Shown here: positions 1 to 8,352 of the stretch, one piece after another | Numbering within the stretch: the first letter of the stretch is position 1 | How the letters are laid out: each line of letters begins with the position of its first letter | Assembly: GCA_020633295.1 (NCBI GenBank) | Contig: JACKDW010000005.1 | Coordinates: 620,001 to 684,000, forward strand | Origin: Myxococcales bacterium | GTDB lineage: Bacteria > Myxococcota_A > Polyangia > Nannocystales > Nannocystaceae | Direction of reading: 5' to 3' | Length of the DNA stretch: 64,000 bases | Notes under the pieces: generated by a model | Databases searched by the model: none | Seen by the model: the letters and a program-made list of their open reading frames with translations, nothing else | Told to the model about the DNA's origin: nothing | Made by a program: the position numbers and the translations under genes

Positions 1-345
1 GACACCCCGGATCCACGACTACTCGTGCCAGGCCGCGTGACCGTCCACACTTCTGCGTGTTTGCGCCAGGCTTCCGCGGCCTCGCGCTGGCCCCGCGCGA
101 GCACCCGTGACACGGCACACGCCTGCGCAAGCTCCCTGGTCGCGTGTGACGTTCACGAGCGTTCCGCGCGTGCCACGGTCTAGACCGCGAACGAGAACCA
201 ACGATCTCGACCGCGAGCGCGCGGGATGCTGGAGATATTCAGCGACCTGCGCGACCGCGGCTGAAGAAGTACCTCGCCGTGTGCCGGGATGAAGCTCTCG
301 AGTTCTGAGCGCGGGCGACCGTGCGCTCAGACAAGACGACGCGAG
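1..345. other. window edge with no convincing gene
   Basis: Short reading frames exist on both strands, but all are Arg/Ala-rich, low-complexity products typical of non-coding frames in very G+C-rich DNA. None has a recognisable domain or ribosome binding site. An upstream gene may end here, but no coding end could be supported. Confidence 0.5.
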
Positions 346-816
346 CTAGACGCCCTGGTACCGGGTGCCGCGCGCCTTCCCGGTGTAGGTGACGTGCCCC
401 TGGCTGATCAGGCGATTCAGCGCGGTGCGGATCTGCAGCGATGTCCCGCCTACGACGTTCTTGATCTCGGGCGCGGACACCGGCTCGGACTTCGACTTGA
501 GAATGTCGAGGATCGCCTGGTCGTAGGCGTCACGCCCCTTCTGCGTGCGCGTGTTGACCTTGCCAGACTTCGCCGGGGCCTTCGCGCCGCCGCCGCCCGC
601 CTTCGCGCTGCGGCGCGGGCTTGGTGACTTGCTGGCGCTCGCTCCTTCGAGGAGGTCGCCGACGGTGATCTGCTTCAACAGCCCGCCGAGCTCCCCCACA
701 GACAGCTTCCCGAGCTCGCTGATGGTCATCTCGGGATGGGAACGAATCTGAGCGACAAGCACTTCGCGCTTGGCGTCCGTGACCGCATTCTTGAAGGCTT
801 GCTCGAACTTCACCAT
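346..816 (-). CDS. small DNA-binding protein, winged-helix-like C-terminus
   Basis: This is a 156-residue soluble protein of three parts. Residues 1-55 are a helical N-terminal segment containing MTISELGKLSVGELGGLL. A Ser/Lys/Ala-rich basic linker spans about 60-90 and resembles the basic tails of chromosome-binding proteins. The C-terminal part, about 95-156, has the helix-turn-helix plus wing pattern of a winged helix (DILKSKSEPVSAPEIKNVV, then LISQGHVTYTGKARGTRYQG). I infer a small regulator or nucleoid-associated protein; no named family was recognised. The ATG at 814-816 is chosen because an AT-rich promoter-like block and an 11-bp palindrome sit just upstream. The gene is monocistronic, and autoregulation through the palindrome is plausible but unproven. 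Confidence 0.75.
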   Translation of the reverse strand: MVKFEQAFKNAVTDAKREVLVAQIRSHPEMTISELGKLSVGELGGLLKQITVGDLLEGASASKSPSPRRSAKAGGGGAKAPAKSGKVNTRTQKGRDAYDQAILDILKSKSEPVSAPEIKNVVGGTSLQIRTALNRLISQGHVTYTGKARGTRYQGV

Positions 817-824
817 ATTGGTCA

Positions 825-835
825 GCTTGCCAAGC
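825..835. promoter_or_regulatory. palindrome between promoter and gene, candidate operator
   Basis: GCTTG-C-CAAGC is a perfect 5-bp inverted repeat around one central base. It lies 9 nt upstream of the ATG at 816 and immediately downstream of the TATATATATA block, so it would overlap the transcription start. This position fits an operator, perhaps for the encoded DNA-binding protein itself. That link is inference. Confidence 0.45.
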
Positions 836-867
836 TATATATATAGTTGTCAACCGAAGATTTGCAA
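836..867 (-). promoter_or_regulatory. probable promoter of the winged-helix gene
   Basis: A run TATATATATA (836-845) stands out in this G+C-rich DNA. On the minus strand TTGCAA (862-867) lies 16-18 nt before TATATA, and a TTGACA (848-853) lies between them. The start codon is about 20 nt downstream. The arrangement fits a housekeeping sigma promoter, though which hexamers are used cannot be settled by eye. Confidence 0.55.
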
Positions 868-1245
868 TCAACCGTGCGTCTGGGCCGAATCCTGCGCTCG
901 AGCCCGGCGATCGATCGCTGATTGTATTCGGTTGAGAAATGACGCCCAGACCAAATCTGTAGGTTTGGGCAGACACGTAGGATCCGCGCGAATGGGCAGT
1001 CTCGTGACGGGCGCGGGCAAATTTGCGCATGGCGGCCCAGAGCCCGACCGCTACGTCACCTTGGGAGCAGCTTCGTTCGCGGATCAACGCGTATTTGCCC
1101 GTGGCCACAACGCGTCGCGCGGCGCAGCACGACTGACGCGCCGCCGCGAGCGCGCTCAGACGACGTGAGCGACGAACGACCGCGAGGCGGTCGGGCTCCC
1201 CCGCCCCGCCCCGCGGACGACGACACGGCGCTGGACCGACGACCG
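868..1245. other. intergenic region, no gene seen
   Basis: About 380 bases separate the promoter of the winged-helix gene from the end of mtnD. Only low-complexity frames occur. A weak hairpin with CCAAA/TTTGG arms lies near 950-972. Nothing else could be assigned. Confidence 0.45.
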
Positions 1246-1695
1246 CTAGCGATAATGCGGCGTCCACCCCGAGGCGTCTTTGAACAGACGCACGCAGCGG
1301 ATGTGCTTTCGCTCGGTGAGGAAGAAGCGGTGGTAGAGCTGCGCCGGGACGATCAGCAGGTCACCGCGCTCGACCTGCACGCGGATCCAGCGGTCGTCCG
1401 CGCCGCGAATGTCGAAGATGCCCTCGCCGTCGAGCACGAGCCGCACCTCGTCGTCGGTGTGCAGGTGCTCATCCTTAAACTTGGCGCAGATGCCGTCGAG
1501 ATTCGGGGTCTCGGGATGGAGCTCGATGATGTCCTGCGTGACGTACCCGCGCGCCTGCTTGATGCGGTCGACGGCGGGCTGGAACCGCTCGTCCTCGACC
1601 TCCAGGCGCTCGTAGAACACGTCGACACGCGCGAGGTCCGTGGTCGTCGGCGCGGCCTCGTCCGCCGCGCGCTGCTCGAGCCATGAAAGCTGCAT
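1246..1695 (-). CDS. mtnD: acireductone dioxygenase
   Basis: The product is a cupin enzyme of the methionine salvage pathway that cleaves the acireductone intermediate with O2 to the methionine keto-acid precursor and formate (Fe form). The metal ligands of the family are visible: H77, H79 and E83 in EHLHTDDEVRLVLDGEG, and H122 in LYHRFFL. At 149 residues it is shorter than the usual 180, mainly through a trimmed N-terminus and tail, but the cupin core is complete. It lies 24 nt downstream of mtnB on the same strand, which supports both assignments. Other salvage genes (mtnA, mtnC, mtnK or mtnP) are not in the window. The C-terminus WTPHYR ends a few residues after the last strand. Confidence 0.92.
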   Translation of the reverse strand: MQLSWLEQRAADEAAPTTTDLARVDVFYERLEVEDERFQPAVDRIKQARGYVTQDIIELHPETPNLDGICAKFKDEHLHTDDEVRLVLDGEGIFDIRGADDRWIRVQVERGDLLIVPAQLYHRFFLTERKHIRCVRLFKDASGWTPHYR

Positions 1696-1719
1696 CGTCC
1701 TCTCCCTCTCCCCTGCTCT

Positions 1720-2451
1720 TCACGCGCCGGCGCGGCGCGTCGGCGTCCCAGGCAGCGGCAGGCCGACGCGGTACGCCTCGACGACCGCGCGGAACAGGTA
1801 GTCGTAACACTCGGCCTGCGTCTTCGCTTTGATCCAGCTGTCCCCCCAGACATATACGCCGTGACCGGCGACGAGCACCGCGTCGACGTCTGGATAGGCG
1901 CGCATGGCCTCTTCCATGCTCTCGGTCAGCTCCGCCTCGCGCGCCGTGTTGCGAATGATGGGTACGCGCAGCTCGTCAAAGCAGCCCACGCCGCGCAGGC
2001 CTTTCTGCATCTCGAGCCCCTGGCAGCAAAACTCCGCCGGACCGCCGTCGGGCGCGAACAGGCGCGCGGCGAGCACGGCCCAGATCGAGTGGCTGTGCAT
2101 CACCGCGCCGGCGCCCCGCAGACGGAACGCGTTATAAAACAGCGGCCGACACTCGCTGATCCGCAGGGACGGGTCGCTGGGCGCCCGCAGCACCACGGCG
2201 CGCTCGAGCTCGTCGCCGTCGAGCAGGAACACATCCTCGGGCCTGATGCGCTCTTTCTGCACGCCGGAGGGCGCCATGTAGATACCCTCACGCCCGCGGA
2301 TCGAGATGCCGCCGCCGGTGCCGCTGACCCAGCCGAGGCTGTAGAAACCGCGGCAGAGATCGCAGATCAACGCGGGGATCGAGGGCGTATTGGCGCCCGC
2401 AGGATCCGACCGGCGTGACTCGTCTTGGCTACGCTGGGGCATTATCGACAT
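1720..2451 (-). CDS. mtnB: methylthioribulose-1-phosphate dehydratase
   Basis: This class II aldolase/adducin-fold enzyme dehydrates 5-methylthioribulose 1-phosphate in methionine salvage. Zinc ligands H119 and H121 (VMHSHSIWA) and H197 (VAGHGVYVWG) are present, as are the phosphate-binding SGTGGGISIR segment and a candidate catalytic Glu in CQGLEMQKG (about E147). The reading frame runs open upstream to 2607, but those extra residues are low complexity and lie inside the preceding gene. I chose the ATG at 2451 (243 aa), close to the usual length; the ATG at 2442 is an alternative. The start overlaps the end of the MYXO-CTERM gene by 23 bp, and mtnD follows 24 nt downstream, so the two salvage enzymes probably form one transcription unit. 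Confidence 0.9.
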   Translation of the reverse strand: MSIMPQRSQDESRRSDPAGANTPSIPALICDLCRGFYSLGWVSGTGGGISIRGREGIYMAPSGVQKERIRPEDVFLLDGDELERAVVLRAPSDPSLRISECRPLFYNAFRLRGAGAVMHSHSIWAVLAARLFAPDGGPAEFCCQGLEMQKGLRGVGCFDELRVPIIRNTAREAELTESMEEAMRAYPDVDAVLVAGHGVYVWGDSWIKAKTQAECYDYLFRAVVEAYRVGLPLPGTPTRRAGA

Positions 2452-3856
2452 TTCGCGCTGCGGGGAGTCTACACAGCCCGCGGGGATCATCACGGCGGCG
2501 CCCAGGGCAGCTCGCGGCGCGAGGGGTGCGAAAACTCGCTCTTCGCCGTGAGGACGTGAAGACGAGCACCCCGAACAATCCGAGCAGCGCGAGTTCGGAC
2601 GAATCACCAGACTCGGCCCGGCAGCCGCACCCTCCGCCGTCGCCGTCCGTTTCCTCGTCGGGGCCCCCGGTGGCGTCGGTCCCGTCGACCCCGGTCGCGC
2701 TCGTCCCCGCGCTCGTCCCCGCGCTCGTGTCGGTGTCGGAGCCCGCGCTGTCGCCGGTGCTGGTCCCCGTCTCGCCGCCCGAGGAGGTCTCGCACTGGGG
2801 GCCGATGAAGCCGGTGCTGTCCATCTCGTCGCACTCCACGGGCGCGTCGGCGTTAATGACGGACACGAGCCAGAACGCGTGCCCTGAGTAGGTGCGCTGC
2901 ATGGGGTCCGTGACGTCGACGCGGATCGCGATCGACGTGCCGTGCGTCTCCGGCGGCGGCTCGAAGTCGAGGGTCCAGCTCGCCCCGTCCGAGACGTCCG
3001 CGAGCGGCACGTCGCTGCTGAAGGGCGTCCACACGCCCAGCTCGCCGCCCTCCGTGAGCGCGTAGTAACCGGTCAAGGCGGAGCCCGGCATGCTGGCGAC
3101 GCAGCCCTCGAGCGGGAGCAGCTCGTTGCGATACACGGTGATCCCGCCCTCCTCGCCCATGCCCATCTGCCCCATGTCGGTGCCGTTCATGATCGCGAGC
3201 GCCGGCGGGGCGTTCTCGTCGGCGGGATCGTCGACGACCTTGACGACGCCGGGTCGACGCCAGAAGAAGTTAAACGCGGGTTCGAAGGTGTAGCCGCGCA
3301 GCGCGTAGGTGCCGGCCGGGACCGCGCTCGTGTCCCAGTCGACGCCCTCGGCGGCCGCCGCGAAGGAGATCGGGCGACGATCCGCGTCCTCGTTCACGCG
3401 GTACCAGCAGCCCGACCACTCGGCGCTGGTCTCGAACACGCCGTCGTCCGTCGGCAGCTCGGTCAGCAGCCCGTTGCCGTCGGCCTCGTTCACGTCGGCC
3501 CAGACGGTCCACTCGGGCAGGTACTCCTGTCGGCTGTGATCGCGGCAGAGCGCGAAGAACTGGTGGGTGCGGCTCTGGTCGACCTCGTCTTCCCACACCA
3601 TCATGTCGTCGCCGGGATCCTCGTAGGGGATCTCGTACTCGATGTGCAGGATCGGGTCGACGGAGCGATCGACGATCGTCAGGCACTCGGTCGGCGGGAA
3701 CAGGACCGGCGTCCGCGGGTGCAGCCCGTTGCCGGCCCAGGCCGAATTCGCGCCCAGCATCCCAGCTGTCCCTACGAGCAGCAGCGAGCCAATCGCGACG
3801 GCCGCGCGCTGAGCTGTGTACATTCGAATCGCGCGCTGCCGGACGGAATTGTTCAC
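2429..3856 (-). CDS. secreted surface protein with MYXO-CTERM-like tail
   Basis: The 475-residue product begins with a signal peptide (about 1-42: basic start, hydrophobic core, cleavage near SAWAGN). A middle domain of unknown function follows, with Cys residues likely to form disulfides. After it comes a Thr/Ser/Gly/Asp linker (about 355-405), then a Cys motif GGGCGC, the hydrophobic helix LALLGLFGVLVF and an SSRRR basic cluster. That end has the plan of MYXO-CTERM sorting signals, which anchor proteins to the myxobacterial surface. Translation starts at a GTG (3854-3856) with a clear AGGAGG (3863-3868) 6 nt upstream. Unusually, the frame continues about 38 residues beyond the Arg cluster and runs into mtnB. 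A small indel near the 3' end, or a genuine extension, is possible. The ligand or role is unknown. Confidence 0.85.
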   Translation of the reverse strand: MNNSVRQRAIRMYTAQRAAVAIGSLLLVGTAGMLGANSAWAGNGLHPRTPVLFPPTECLTIVDRSVDPILHIEYEIPYEDPGDDMMVWEDEVDQSRTHQFFALCRDHSRQEYLPEWTVWADVNEADGNGLLTELPTDDGVFETSAEWSGCWYRVNEDADRRPISFAAAAEGVDWDTSAVPAGTYALRGYTFEPAFNFFWRRPGVVKVVDDPADENAPPALAIMNGTDMGQMGMGEEGGITVYRNELLPLEGCVASMPGSALTGYYALTEGGELGVWTPFSSDVPLADVSDGASWTLDFEPPPETHGTSIAIRVDVTDPMQRTYSGHAFWLVSVINADAPVECDEMDSTGFIGPQCETSSGGETGTSTGDSAGSDTDTSAGTSAGTSATGVDGTDATGGPDEETDGDGGGCGCRAESGDSSELALLGLFGVLVFTSSRRRASFRTPRAASCPGRRRDDPRGLCRLPAARNVDNAPA

Positions 3857-4089
3857 GGTGAGCCTCCTGCGCTTACTTTAACTTAAGGCGCCCGACCGCG
3901 CGCGCACGCTCGCGGACGACACGCGAACAATGCTCACGCCGAGACGCGCTCAGCGCCCGGGCGGCGCCTCGGCATCGCGCGCGCGGAATCGCGAACACTG
4001 CAGCACCGGCAACCGGGGATATTTCGGCCAGCGCGCGTCGACGTCGTGCACGGCGCAGCGCCAGAAGGTCGCCCCGCGCCCGCTGCGAA

Positions 4090-4803
4090 TCACACGCGCG
4101 GCCGCGCAGCCACGACAGAGACCAGGATTGTCCACGGGTCTAGCCGTCCGACGGAGGAGCGGAGCGCGCCCGCAGCGGGCCCCGACGGCGGCAGGATCAG
4201 CTGCTCCTCGCGCGCGTGCATCGCGAGCCCCAGCGAGAGGCGCGCGCCCAGCATCGCGCGACCGCTGACCATCCCGCGCCGCAGCTGCCAGGAGCCGTAG
4301 AGCAGCCCCACCCCCCACAGCACCGCCGCGGCGCTCGAGCTGAACGCGCCGAGCAGCTGCAGCTGCAGGATCGCCACGCCGAGGAGCGCGGCCGCGAGCC
4401 AGATCTGCAGCACCGCCTTGCCCGCGTCGATCACCGGCGCGCCCGCCTGCGCGGCCCTCGAGTCGACGCGCAGCTCAAACTCGCCGTCGTGCACGCGCAC
4501 GCGCCAACCGTCGCGCGGGATCTTCAGGAACATAAGGACAGGTTTTAAAGACTTGGTCAGCTGCTCGTCGTCGAGGACCGTGCGCCCGCGCGCGACGAGG
4601 TCGCCGTCGCTCGGGTCCTGCAGGACCATGCCGGCCTTGAAGCCCTCGGTGTACAGCTCGAGCTCGACGTCGCCGGCGCGCAGCCCCGCCTCCTCCGCCG
4701 CGCTGACCTGCAAGCGATGCTCGTCGCCGCGCCAGCCGTCGACGGGCTGCCCCGCAGGGACCATCGCGCCGCCGCGCTCCCCGGAGTCCGTCGACATCGT
4801 CAC
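4090..4803 (-). CDS. small two-helix membrane protein downstream of coaD
   Basis: This 237-residue protein has a soluble N-terminal half (about 1-130) and two hydrophobic segments (near 130-150, LQIWLAAALLGVAILQLQLL, and 155-175, AAAVLWGVGLLYGSW), followed by a short cytoplasmic or periplasmic tail. No family was recognised. The start GTG at 4801-4803 overlaps the coaD stop in a GTGA arrangement, and an ATG at 4797 is the alternative. Overlap of this kind usually means translational coupling, so it is probably co-expressed with coaD. An AT-rich stretch at 4534-4551 inside the gene resembles an element near 41.48 kb. Confidence 0.7.
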   Translation of the reverse strand: MTMSTDSGERGGAMVPAGQPVDGWRGDEHRLQVSAAEEAGLRAGDVELELYTEGFKAGMVLQDPSDGDLVARGRTVLDDEQLTKSLKPVLMFLKIPRDGWRVRVHDGEFELRVDSRAAQAGAPVIDAGKAVLQIWLAAALLGVAILQLQLLGAFSSSAAAVLWGVGLLYGSWQLRRGMVSGRAMLGARLSLGLAMHAREEQLILPPSGPAAGALRSSVGRLDPWTILVSVVAARPRV

Positions 4804-5312
4804 GAGCCTGCCTTCGAGCCCAGCCGCGACATCATCGCCTCGAACACGGGCTCGGGCACGTAGCGCTGGAAATCTCCGCCGTGGTGCGCGATCTCACGGA
4901 TCAACGAACTGGAGATAAATTGGTGATCCGGCCGCGCGATCAAGAAAACAGTCTCGATCGTCGGCGCGATGTCACGGTTCGCCATGCCCATCTGGTACTC
5001 GGTCTCGAAGTCCCCCATGGGCCGAAGCCCTCGAATGATCGCGCTCGCGCCCTGCTCCACGCAGAAATTCACCATCAAGCCGTCGAAGTTCGCGGACCGC
5101 GCTCGCGGGAGATGGGCGATGCTCGCCGAGATCAGGTCCACGCGCTCCGAGACCGAGAAGTAGCCCTTCTTCGTGGGGTGCCGACCGACGGCGACGATCA
5201 CCTGGTCGAACAGCCGCAGCGCTCGCTCGACGATCTCGAGGTGACCGCGCGTGATGGGATCAAACGATCCAGGATACACCGCGGTGCGTTGACCCAGCGG
5301 CTCATCGCTCAT
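4800..5312 (-). CDS. coaD: phosphopantetheine adenylyltransferase
   Basis: The product transfers AMP from ATP to 4'-phosphopantetheine, the penultimate step of coenzyme A synthesis in the cytoplasm. The nucleotidyltransferase signature is clear: GSFDPITRGH (residues 15-24, with the T-x-G-H motif) and the C-terminal ISSSLIRE, equivalent to ISSTxxR. RGLRPMGDFETEYQM is the characteristic substrate-binding segment. At 170 residues it matches the family. The ATG at 5310-5312 gives the standard N-terminus. The frame is open far upstream, but that part is low complexity and antisense to the next gene. It is divergent from the TPR lipoprotein gene across only 48 bp. Confidence 0.95.
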   Translation of the reverse strand: MSDEPLGQRTAVYPGSFDPITRGHLEIVERALRLFDQVIVAVGRHPTKKGYFSVSERVDLISASIAHLPRARSANFDGLMVNFCVEQGASAIIRGLRPMGDFETEYQMGMANRDIAPTIETVFLIARPDHQFISSSLIREIAHHGGDFQRYVPEPVFEAMMSRLGSKAGS

Positions 5313-5360
5313 GGAGACGTCGAAGGGAGACCTGGACACCGAGAGAGTATACTGCCCACC

Positions 5361-6383
5361 ATGCGTCGACCTGTACCCGCTGGCCTTCGCGCGCGCCTGA
5401 CGACCGGCGCGGCGACGGCAGCCACGCTCCTTGCGATCTCCCTGCTCGCCTGCCAAGGCGCTCCCCAGCAGTCTGCGCCGCAGAAGCTGGGTTCCGCGCG
5501 CGCCCTCGCGGCGCAGACGAAGACCGCTCCGCGCGCCACGTCTCCGTTTCGAAACCCGAGCAAGACCCCGCCGCCGCCGCGCAGCGGCGAGCAGCTGCCC
5601 CCGGAGGCGATCGAGCAGGCGATCGCCGCGGCGCGCGAGCAGCGAGCGAACAACAACGAGATCGGCGCGGCGAGCGAGCTGCGAAAATGCGCCAACAAGA
5701 TCCCCCAGAGCCCGCGCTGCGAGGCCGAGCTCGGGCTCATCCTCGTCGACGAGAAGATGCGGCAGGCGGACGCGATGTACTACCTCAAGGAGGCTGTCAA
5801 CGCGCCCGACGCGAGCATCGACGCTGATCTCTATCGTCGTCTCGGCGAGGCGCTGCGGGCCAAGGGGCAGTCGGAGGACGCGTCGCGAGCGTTTCGCTAC
5901 CTGCTCGAGCGCGAGCCCGATCGAGCTGAGAACCACGTCGCGCTCTCGACCGCGCTGCAGGGCGTCCCGGAGCGCCTCGAGGAGGCCGCGGACGAGCTCG
6001 CGGCGGCCCGCGAGCTCGACGCGAGCAACGTCGAGTGGATCTACGACGAGGGGCTGCTGCGCGCCCAGATCGCCGGTCAAGCCGAGCGCGCGGTCGTGCT
6101 GCTCGAGGACTACATCGGCAAGACGAAGGGTCAGAATCCGGAGCGCGAACAGATCCTGCTCGGTCGCGTCGCGGAGCTGAAGGCGACCGCCGAGATGGAG
6201 CAGTCGGGTAAACCGAAGCAGCCGCCGGCGACACGCCGGGCGCGCGCCCCGTGCAATGAGCTCCGCGCGCGAGCGAATCGCGCCGCGTTCACGACGCGAT
6301 TGCGAAGCTGTGCGCGTGAAGAATGGGAGCGTTGGCGATTCATGGCGACGTGTCCACAAGTACAGAAAATCTCGTGCGCGTAA
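5361..6383 (+). CDS. TPR-containing lipoprotein
   Basis: The 340-residue product has a lipoprotein signal peptide ending in the lipobox LLAC with C31 as the acylated Cys, then a Pro/Ser linker (about 45-80), then helical TPR-like repeats (about 85-285) with motifs such as DLYRRLGEALRAKGQSEDA. The last ~60 residues are basic with several Cys and do not look like TPR. TPR lipoproteins of this type usually act as periplasmic scaffolds; the specific partner is unknown. A TATACT hexamer (5348-5353) lies 7 nt before the ATG and no Shine-Dalgarno sequence is present, so the mRNA is probably leaderless. Confidence 0.82.
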   Translation: MRRPVPAGLRARLTTGAATAATLLAISLLACQGAPQQSAPQKLGSARALAAQTKTAPRATSPFRNPSKTPPPPRSGEQLPPEAIEQAIAAAREQRANNNEIGAASELRKCANKIPQSPRCEAELGLILVDEKMRQADAMYYLKEAVNAPDASIDADLYRRLGEALRAKGQSEDASRAFRYLLEREPDRAENHVALSTALQGVPERLEEAADELAAARELDASNVEWIYDEGLLRAQIAGQAERAVVLLEDYIGKTKGQNPEREQILLGRVAELKATAEMEQSGKPKQPPATRRARAPCNELRARANRAAFTTRLRSCAREEWERWRFMATCPQVQKISCA

Positions 6384-6642
6384 TTTCGCTCACTTCACGC
6401 AGAGTCTTTACGCGCCTGAACATCAGAGCGGTCGCATGACTCGCGCGAATGCGGGTGCCGCTTGCGGACCCCACCGACGCACCACACGGCCGTCGCCGCG
6501 AGCCGACAACATCGACGCGCAGCGCCCACGAGGCCGCGCGTGAGCACGCGTTCACGCGCGAGAATTCGACCGCTTTGGCCGTCGTCTCGGGCCCCCTTTC
6601 TTTGACCCGCGTGTGATGTTTGTGCGATATTCTGCGCCCTAC
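6384..6642 (+). promoter_or_regulatory. intergenic region with promoter for the giant repeat protein
   Basis: No gene is seen between 6384 and 6600. At its end TTGACC (6602-6607) and GATATT (6626-6631) are separated by 18 nt, a good vegetative-type promoter. TATTCT (6628-6633) also ends 9 nt before the GTG at 6643. A transcript from here would begin at or just before that GTG, favouring it over the in-frame starts at 6613, 6616 and 6622, which lie inside the promoter. Confidence 0.5.
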
Positions 6643-8352
6643 GTGGCTAGCACGCAAAACGGCTCTGATAGTTCCCAGACGCCCTCGAACGACCCGACAG
6701 AACGAGACCAGACTGCGGCATCGAGCGCGCCCATATCAGGGGCCGACGGTGAGGCGCTAGACGGAGACGGTATTGGCGGTGAACACGAGCTCGACGAGGC
6801 CGACGAGGCCGACGAGGTCGACGAGGTTGACGAGATTGACGAGGTCGACGAGGTCGACGAGGTCGACGAGGTCGACGAGGTCGGCAACCCACCCGAGCCG
6901 AAGCGAGCCCCGCCGCCCCCGCCACGCCCACCATCAAGGACCGTGGCCCAGCCCCTGAAGACTGCGCCGGCGTCCGCACCGACGTCCGCACCGACGTCCG
7001 CACCGACGTCCACGCCCGCGCTCGAGCCCGAGTGGACGGGCGCGTCGCCGTTTAAATCCGCCGCGCTCCGCGATCTCGACGCGTCGTCGGCCCGCCTGGC
7101 CCCCCGCGTCATCGGCCAGGCGCCGCAGCCGGTAACGCCGGTCAAGATTCCGCGCCCCTTCCCCGAGTCCACCGATGACGTCACGGTCTGGCGCTCGGCG
7201 GCGCTGCTCGAGGACCCGGAGGCGTCGGGCTCCGGCGCCGCCATCGACCTGACCGACGAGGACCTCGACGTCGTCGAGGACGACGCCGAGCGCATGCCTC
7301 CGGCGCCGCCGAAGCCGACCACCCTTCGCTCGTTCATCGAGGACGTCGACAACGAGTTCGCGTCGATCCAGCCGCTCGACGCCGAGCGGGCGTCCGCGCC
7401 CGATCTCATGAGCGCGCTCGAGGACGCCGATGAGGAGGCCTTCGACGACGAGTCGTTTGACGACGAGTCGTTTGACGACGAGAGCTTCGACGACCAGAGC
7501 TTCGACGACGGGGGCTTCGACGACGAGGGCTCCGACGACAACGCGCGCGACGACGAGACCTTCGAGCCAGGCCCCTCGGCGATCGAGCTGGAGCCCGCGA
7601 GCTTCCTGCACGACGACGACGACGACGACTTCCAGCTCCAGCCCGACGCGAGCGAGCCCGAGGTCGAGTCGCCCGCGATGTTCGCGTTCACGGACGACGA
7701 CGCGCTCGAGCCGGCGCCGCCGCTCACGGACGCCGACGAGGCCGCGTACGAGGATCACGTCGCCACGAACGACGACCACCACGCGCTCGTTGACGCGTAC
7801 CCGCCTGAGCCGGTCGAGTACGCGTTCACCGATGACGACGAAGCGCTCGCGGGGCACGCCGACGAGCCCGAACTCGAGCCCGCGCCAGCGACCCACGCTG
7901 ACGACGCGTTCGACGACGAGCTCGACGCCCGCGAGGCGGTCGAGCCCCCGGCGTACAGGTTCGCCGACGATGACGATGATGACTTCGCGCCCGAGCCCGC
8001 CGCCGAGCAGGACCCGTCGCGCGACTTCGCGCCCGAGCCCGCCGCCTACGTCTTCGCCGACGACGATGACGACTTCGCGCCCGAGCCCGCCGAGTCGCTC
8101 CCCGTCGAAGCGCGCGAGCCCGCCGCCTACGTCTTCGCCGACGACGATGACGACGACTTCGCGCCTGAGCCCGCCGAGCAGACGCTGCCCGAAGCGAACA
8201 CGGCCGCGTACGTCTTCACGGACGACGATGATGACGACTTCGCGCCCGAGCCGCCGCCTACGACGCGTCCCAACCCGACAGCGGCGACGACGCGGGTGAC
8301 GTCGCCCATGAGTCGGATATGGCGAATCCCGACGCCCTCGATCAGTTCTTGA
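6643..8352 (+). CDS. N-terminal part of a frameshifted giant acidic repeat protein
   Basis: This frame encodes about 569 residues of extremely acidic, low-complexity sequence: DEVDE repeats (residues 50-80), Pro/Ala-rich blocks, FDDESFDDE repeats (about 265-290) and a family of 15-20-residue units ending in YVFADDDDDDFAPEPAE. Shortly after the last unit, around 8250, the text stops resembling the repeats and ends at 8352. In the +2 frame the sequence continues as expected (AAYDASQPDSGDDAGD) straight into the next reading frame. Earlier repeat copies read gagCCCgccgcc where this copy reads gagCCgccgcc. One base therefore appears to be missing and the two frames are one gene. Alone, this part has no enzymatic domain and would be intrinsically disordered. 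The start is the GTG at 6643. Confidence 0.75.
   Translation: MASTQNGSDSSQTPSNDPTERDQTAASSAPISGADGEALDGDGIGGEHELDEADEADEVDEVDEIDEVDEVDEVDEVDEVGNPPEPKRAPPPPPRPPSRTVAQPLKTAPASAPTSAPTSAPTSTPALEPEWTGASPFKSAALRDLDASSARLAPRVIGQAPQPVTPVKIPRPFPESTDDVTVWRSAALLEDPEASGSGAAIDLTDEDLDVVEDDAERMPPAPPKPTTLRSFIEDVDNEFASIQPLDAERASAPDLMSALEDADEEAFDDESFDDESFDDESFDDQSFDDGGFDDEGSDDNARDDETFEPGPSAIELEPASFLHDDDDDDFQLQPDASEPEVESPAMFAFTDDDALEPAPPLTDADEAAYEDHVATNDDHHALVDAYPPEPVEYAFTDDDEALAGHADEPELEPAPATHADDAFDDELDAREAVEPPAYRFADDDDDDFAPEPAAEQDPSRDFAPEPAAYVFADDDDDFAPEPAESLPVEAREPAAYVFADDDDDDFAPEPAEQTLPEANTAAYVFTDDDDDDFAPEPPPTTRPNPTAATTRVTSPMSRIWRIPTPSISS

Noticed and set aside
1..345. Short frames at the window start
   Set aside because: Arg/Pro-rich, no motif, no ribosome binding site; not distinguishable from non-coding DNA.
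8236..8352. Programmed ribosomal frameshift in the giant repeat gene
   Set aside because: No slippery heptamer or downstream structure is evident; comparison with upstream repeat copies points to a plain one-base deletion.
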